DNA of 64,000 nucleotides from RGIG5612 sp045627365. GTDB taxonomy: Bacteria; Bacillota; Clostridia; Lachnospirales; Lachnospiraceae. The DNA lies in contig JAZQNN010000017.1 of NCBI GenBank assembly GCA_045627365.1, positions 1 through 64,000 of the forward strand, given 5' to 3'. Under the pieces are notes generated by a model. That model was given only the letters and a program-made list of their open reading frames with translations, was not told the DNA's origin and did not search any database. Made by a program: the position numbers and the translations under genes. This document shows, piece after piece, positions 60,289 through 64,000 of this stretch. How positions within the stretch are numbered: the first letter of the stretch is position 1; every line of letters begins with the position of its first letter.

Positions 60289-61349
60289 AATTCCACCGGT
60301 ATTACATTTGCCGCGCCGGGCACATCCTCAACAAGCTGCAGGCACTCACCGACCTTGCCGGTTTCTTTATCGAAGCCGATCACAGCCGCATTTCCTGAGC
60401 CATTGTTACCAACAAGTATAAATTCATCATCAAATCCGAAAGCTACCCCGCGAGGTCCATTTCCGCAGCATGGAGCCGAACTCATGAATGTCAGCTTTCC
60501 GTCTTCGCCGACTGCAAATGAAACGATATCGTCGGCTCCTCTGTTTCCGCAGATCAGGAACCGTCCGTCCTTCGTTAGAGCGACCAAAGATGTCTGCGAT
60601 GTCACGTCTTCATTGCCCGGAGCCTGCGAAGATACAACCTGTATGCGTTCAAGCCTGCTGTCTTCACCGATCGCAAAAACATGGATCTTGCAGCCCAGTT
60701 CGGTATTAACATATGCAAATCTTCCGTCCGCGCTGTAAGCAATGTGGCGTGGCCCTTCTCCGCCTTCAAAGGAGAACGTCCGCTCCGGAAGGAATGTCAG
60801 GGTGCCTTTCTCTGCGTCAAGTGCCAGAGTGTAGAGCTTGTCCGCGCCAAAGTTGCAGACGTTGATGTATTTGCCGCCCGGCATCAAAAATGCCGAATGT
60901 ACGCGGGATCCGCCCTGCCTCTTTTCCTGACTTGCGCCGACCGTAAAGCTGCCCGGATCGTCGAATAAAACTTTATCAAGAAGCTGCATCGTGCCGTCAT
61001 CACTGTATTTTACAAGTACAACACATCCTCCGCCCATGCTGGCTGCGAGCACCAGTTTTGAGGAAGGAATGATAAAAAGATGCGCGATCAGTGTGCAGCC
61101 TATATCCAGTGCGCTCAGTTCCTCGAGGCTTCCGTCCTCGCCGATCCTGAACGATACTATCTCCCTTGCGTCGGCTCCTTCAACATTGGCGATCATCAGG
61201 CTGCCGTCGAGCACCATCGTCGACATGCCGCTGTACTGGCCGAATGTTCCTATCGGTGACAGTGCTTTTGTCTGTTCGTCAAACGAGAACGTCTGTATAC
61301 CGCTGACGCCGCCGTTTCTCATGAACAGACCTGCAAATACAAATTTCAT
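60285..61349 (-). CDS. Lactonase family protein (YbhE/Pgl-like seven-bladed propeller)
   Basis: The 354-residue protein is built of propeller repeats with family elements such as MRNGGVSGIQTFSFDEQT, GGEGPRHIAYSADGRFAYVN and GNGPRGVAFGFDDEF. Members include 6-phosphogluconolactonase of the YbhE type. It could serve the oxidative pentose phosphate route, but no partner genes are near. GGAGGG is 9 nt before the ATG. It is upstream of and coupled to the peptidase E gene. Confidence 0.85.
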   Translation of the reverse strand: MKFVFAGLFMRNGGVSGIQTFSFDEQTKALSPIGTFGQYSGMSTMVLDGSLMIANVEGADAREIVSFRIGEDGSLEELSALDIGCTLIAHLFIIPSSKLVLAASMGGGCVVLVKYSDDGTMQLLDKVLFDDPGSFTVGASQEKRQGGSRVHSAFLMPGGKYINVCNFGADKLYTLALDAEKGTLTFLPERTFSFEGGEGPRHIAYSADGRFAYVNTELGCKIHVFAIGEDSRLERIQVVSSQAPGNEDVTSQTSLVALTKDGRFLICGNRGADDIVSFAVGEDGKLTFMSSAPCCGNGPRGVAFGFDDEFILVGNNGSGNAAVIGFDKETGKVGECLQLVEDVPGAANVIPVEL

Positions 61350-61354
61350 TTATA

Positions 61355-62050
61355 TTATCCCTCCGTGGATTTATTAACGATTCTCTCGTATGCCAGGAAA
61401 AGAGCTCCCAGAAAGAGGTACATCAGGGACGCTGCGTCAAAAGCATACATTCCGACTGCCTTGAAAAGACAGAGCCCGACTGCTCCTCCGGCTGAAAAGA
61501 TAACGATACACAGGAACGGGATAAGAGCCGGCAGCAAGTGCTCGCGGACTTTTCCCCTCAACATATATCCGACGTGTGTGCCGAAATCTGTAAGGTTGCC
61601 CGTCATATGCGTGGTTCTGATAATTATGCCCTTATATGCGATGATCTGGCCATTTTCCATACCGCACACAAGCGCAAGAAATCTTACAAATATCGACTCA
61701 TTTTCGCCGAAAACGCGCACGCCCGCGAAAAGAATGACAGCCAGACTGATAAGGATCCAGCCGTAACGTTTTCTTACTTTGAAATTGCGCTCTTTGATTA
61801 CGAAGCCCGCGATTACACTTCCAAGGAAGAACATCCCGATCACGCTCAGGATCCACCAGAACTGTTTATCGTTGCCCTCGACCGCGGCGATCGTGGCATT
61901 CGTAACAAGACCGGTCACGTGTGAAACGGTCGTGGCAAAAAGTTTGATTGCAAGAACATTGATAAATCCCGCTACGATGGGCAGCGCCATCATCCAGGTA
62001 AATAGTGCGGGACGAGTCAGAAATTTACCTGATTTTTCTTCGGTCGACAT
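61355..62050 (-). CDS. DUF1275 (YoaK-like) membrane protein
   Basis: The 231-residue protein has about six hydrophobic helices and the YoaK/DUF1275 pattern (GFINVLAIKLFATTVSHVTGLVTN, CGMENGQIIAYKGIIIRTTHMTGNLTDFG). The family's function is unknown. Its ATG comes one base after the stop of a 53-residue membrane-protein gene (TAATATG) and no ribosome site is present, so translation probably depends on reinitiation. It is followed by the lactonase gene after 5 bp. Confidence 0.87.
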   Translation of the reverse strand: MSTEEKSGKFLTRPALFTWMMALPIVAGFINVLAIKLFATTVSHVTGLVTNATIAAVEGNDKQFWWILSVIGMFFLGSVIAGFVIKERNFKVRKRYGWILISLAVILFAGVRVFGENESIFVRFLALVCGMENGQIIAYKGIIIRTTHMTGNLTDFGTHVGYMLRGKVREHLLPALIPFLCIVIFSAGGAVGLCLFKAVGMYAFDAASLMYLFLGALFLAYERIVNKSTEG

Positions 62051-62051
62051 A

Positions 62052-62213
62052 TTATATACACGCTATGATTCCAACAATTATCAGTATCCAGAACAAAATT
62101 GTAAGCGGGATCTTGAAGAGGAATTTCAGGAGCTTCCATTCCAGCTTAATGACTGCGAACAGTATTCTGAAAACGATCCATATGATGCCTATAAAAATCA
62201 AACAGAATAACAT
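62052..62213 (-). CDS. 53-residue two-helix membrane protein
   Basis: I do not recognise a family. The ORF starts at ATG 62213 with GGAGAG 5 nt upstream and encodes MLFCLIFIGIIWIVFRILFA, a short amphipathic Lys/Phe-rich stretch (KLEWKLLKFLFKI) and a second hydrophobic segment ending IIACI. Both termini should face the same side. It is immediately upstream of, and translationally linked to, the DUF1275 gene, so it may be a small subunit or regulator of that protein. It is too short for ordinary gene calls. Confidence 0.75.
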   Translation of the reverse strand: MLFCLIFIGIIWIVFRILFAVIKLEWKLLKFLFKIPLTILFWILIIVGIIACI

Positions 62214-62335
62214 TTTTCTCTCCTTTTTTAAACCGACGCCTCACATCTGCCTTTCGTACCTAATAGTACCATTTATTACGTCTTTTTGTAATGTATTTTA
62301 TAAAAATCAGAATAACTTCAATAGGCGTCATTGTC

Positions 62336-62364
62336 TTGATTTATATGGTAAACCAAAGTAAACT
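62336..62364 (+). promoter_or_regulatory. moeA promoter
   Basis: -35 TTGATT (62336-62341), 17-bp spacer, -10 TAAACT (62359-62364), then 17 nt to the moeA ATG with a GAGG ribosome site. The spacer and -10 contain two direct GTAAAC repeats 10 bp apart (62349-62354 and 62358-62363), which could be regulator half-sites. The rest of 62214-62381 has no gene. Confidence 0.65.
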
Positions 62365-62381
62365 AACAGTGTGAGGTCTTT

Positions 62382-63596
62382 ATGAAAAAATTACCGACTT
62401 TTTTTGAACTCAGAGACGCTCTTCTGGAGCTTACAGATCCCATCGGCACAGAGAATGTTCCGCTCGCCGAATGTTTCGGACGAATCAGCGCCGAAGACAC
62501 TGTGGCCGGGGAAAATGTTCCGGCTTTCGACCGCTCGGCATTTGACGGATACGCACTGAGAAGTGCCGACATTGAAGGCGCCTGCGAAGAATCACCGTGC
62601 GTTCTTAAGGTACTTGAGGAAGTTCCGTGCGGATCTGTTCCGTCTGTGCCCGTTCAGACAGGATGCGCGACCAAGATTCTGACAGGCGCTCCCATCCCGG
62701 AAGGTGCCGACTGCGTCGTAATGTACGAACGCACTTCCTTTACGGATAAAGAGGTCACCATAGCTGCTCCCGTCAAGTTCGGAGAAAATATTATCCGTAC
62801 CGGTGAAGACGTCCTTGCCGGTACTCTTTTAGCCCCCTCAGGGACCATGATCGATGCGGGTCTTGCCGGAACTCTTGCAGGGCAGGGAGTGATCGATCCT
62901 CTCGTTTACAGGATCCCCCGTGCAGCTCTTATCTCAACAGGAAGCGAGATCGTTGAGGCAGGGGATGCTCTTGAACCGGGAAAGATCTACAATACCAGCC
63001 GCTATACAATAGAGGGAATTGCCCGCAAAGCCGGCATCAGCGTTGATTATCTGGGAGTCGCCGGTGACAAAATTGCTGAAATTGCCGAGAAGATAAGCGT
63101 GGCCGCTGCTGATTATGATATCGTAATGCTTACCGGCGGTGTTTCCGTCGGCGATTATGACCTTACGCCTGCCGCTATTGAGCTGGCCGGCGGCACTGTC
63201 CTTTTCAGAGGCGTCGCCATGAAGCCCGGCAAAGCCTGCGCGTACGGCACCATAAACGGCAAGCTTGTCTTAGGACTGTCCGGCAACCCGGGAGCTACCA
63301 TCGTTCACATGCACTCGATCGTAATGCCGGTCCTTCGCAAGCTGGCCGGCTTTAAGAATTATCTGCCTGAGGAGATCACCCTGACACTTGCTGACGGCTA
63401 CGGCAAGAAAAGCGACGCAGACCGCGTATTGTTCGGCTCACTTGACCTTGCAGACGGCAGCGTGCGCATGCACATACCAAAGGTGCAAGGCAATGTGATG
63501 GTCAGTTCGACCATCTCCATCAACTGCATGGCAGTGATACCGGCCGGGAGCGGCAAGCTTGAGCCCGGCGCAAAGTTGAAAGGAACGCTTATATAA
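62382..63596 (+). CDS. moeA: Molybdopterin molybdotransferase
   Basis: MoeA inserts molybdate into adenylylated molybdopterin to make active cofactor. The 404-residue protein has the family's N-terminal region (NVPAFDRSAFDGYALRS), TGAPIPEGADCVVMYE, and the MoCF-binding core with STGSEIVEAGDAL, TGGVSVGDYDL and LSGNPGAT. GAGG precedes the ATG. A second molybdopterin-binding gene overlaps its stop codon. No molybdoenzyme is in this window, so the client enzyme lies beyond the right edge or elsewhere. Confidence 0.94.
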   Translation: MKKLPTFFELRDALLELTDPIGTENVPLAECFGRISAEDTVAGENVPAFDRSAFDGYALRSADIEGACEESPCVLKVLEEVPCGSVPSVPVQTGCATKILTGAPIPEGADCVVMYERTSFTDKEVTIAAPVKFGENIIRTGEDVLAGTLLAPSGTMIDAGLAGTLAGQGVIDPLVYRIPRAALISTGSEIVEAGDALEPGKIYNTSRYTIEGIARKAGISVDYLGVAGDKIAEIAEKISVAAADYDIVMLTGGVSVGDYDLTPAAIELAGGTVLFRGVAMKPGKACAYGTINGKLVLGLSGNPGATIVHMHSIVMPVLRKLAGFKNYLPEEITLTLADGYGKKSDADRVLFGSLDLADGSVRMHIPKVQGNVMVSSTISINCMAVIPAGSGKLEPGAKLKGTLI

Positions 63597-64000
63597 TGAA
63601 AAAAATTCGAGTTGAAGACGCTGTTGGAATGACACTTTGCCACGATATCACCGCTATGCGCGACGGATTCAAAGGCGCTGCTTTCTTCCGCGGACAAGTT
63701 ATCAAAGAAGAAGATGTACCGGCCCTTCTGGACCTTGGAAAGCGTTTTATCTATGTCTGGGAAGAAAATGCCGGTGAAATACATGAAGTGGACGCCGCCC
63801 TGCGCCTGGCAGCAATGGCGCCGGTCGAGGGAGCGCATTACACCAAGCCTTCCGAAGGCAAGGTCAACCTCGTTGCTGATGTGCGCGGCATGTTCCGCGT
63901 GAACACGGCTCTTCTTAAGCAGGTCAATTCCATCGAACACATTACTATTTCCGCGCTTCCTGATCATTATCCTGTAGAAGTCGGAAGCAAATTAAACGGC
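63596..64000 (+). CDS. Molybdopterin-binding protein, truncated by window end
   Basis: The frame is open from ATG 63596 to the window edge (135 codons). The product starts MKKIRVEDAVGMTLCHDIT and continues with a segment FRGQVIKEEDVPALLDLGK, the pattern of clostridial molybdopterin-binding/MoeA-like proteins found beside molybdoenzyme genes. Its start overlaps the moeA stop (TAATG), so the two are translationally coupled. The nucleotide-binding core would lie in the unseen part. Confidence 0.82.
   Translation, partial: MKKIRVEDAVGMTLCHDITAMRDGFKGAAFFRGQVIKEEDVPALLDLGKRFIYVWEENAGEIHEVDAALRLAAMAPVEGAHYTKPSEGKVNLVADVRGMFRVNTALLKQVNSIEHITISALPDHYPVEVGSKLNG

Noticed and set aside
1..64000. CRISPR array, prophage or insertion sequence
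   Set aside because: No regularly spaced repeats, integrase, transposase or phage structural genes were seen.

Overview
The window is chromosomal DNA from an anaerobic Firmicute of class Clostridia, most likely Lachnospiraceae or a close relative. The evidence is a three-subunit NADH-linked [FeFe] hydrogenase operon, strong AGGAGG-type ribosome sites, families typical of that class (DUF5711, DUF6472, DUF4230, TelA/XpaC, YlmH, AzlCD), a mid-range GC content, and no outer-membrane genes. The genus assignment is inference. No phage, insertion sequence, CRISPR array or rRNA was seen.

Layout. 1-4.1 kb (minus): tRNA-Cys with its own promoter, then an operon of sirtuin, coiled-coil membrane protein, DUF5711 protein and CvpA. 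4.1-8.3 kb: a small plus-strand gene, and minus-strand mtaD-ahcY-pgi (SAM by-product salvage plus glycolysis). 8.3-11 kb (plus): DUF3810 metalloprotease-like membrane protein and M32 carboxypeptidase. 11-19.6 kb (minus): galM-sbcD-sbcC, a flavoprotein/iron-sulfur pair and a metallo-beta-lactamase-fold protein, closely packed. 19.7-21.5 kb: a duplicated alpha/beta-hydrolase. 21.6-26.7 kb (minus): two MATE exporters, a DUF6472 mini-gene, PrsW and an M18 aminopeptidase. 26.8-34.2 kb: a CUT2-type ABC importer with esterase, facing two overlapping LysR regulators. 34.2-37.6 kb (minus): VWA protein, macro-domain protein, MerR regulator, rsmI. 37.7-46.3 kb (plus): cytoplasmic esterase, a MacAB-like exporter with two adaptor genes, GH3 glycosidase. 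46.3-55.1 kb (minus): two DUF4230 proteins, a sodium-solute symporter behind a candidate attenuator, YlmH, an amidohydrolase-like protein, AzlCD, CYTH protein, XpaC and TelA. 55.3-59.5 kb (plus): the hydrogenase operon. 59.6-62.2 kb (minus): peptidase E, lactonase, DUF1275 protein and a 53-residue membrane protein. 62.4 kb to the end (plus): moeA and a second, truncated molybdopterin-binding gene.

Most interesting signals: (i) a 24-codon ORF with four consecutive Tyr codons followed by a terminator-like hairpin just ahead of the symporter gene; (ii) an iron-sulfur protein whose C-terminal half resembles a degenerate [FeFe]-hydrogenase H-cluster domain without its cysteines, paired with an AprA-like flavoprotein; (iii) several genes whose -10 box lies 6-8 nt upstream of the start codon with no Shine-Dalgarno sequence, suggesting leaderless mRNAs; (iv) a sugar-type binding protein carrying two almost identical C-terminal domains; (v) an amidohydrolase-family protein lacking most metal ligands; (vi) a MerR promoter with a 19-bp spacer and a Rex-like operator in front of the hydrogenase.
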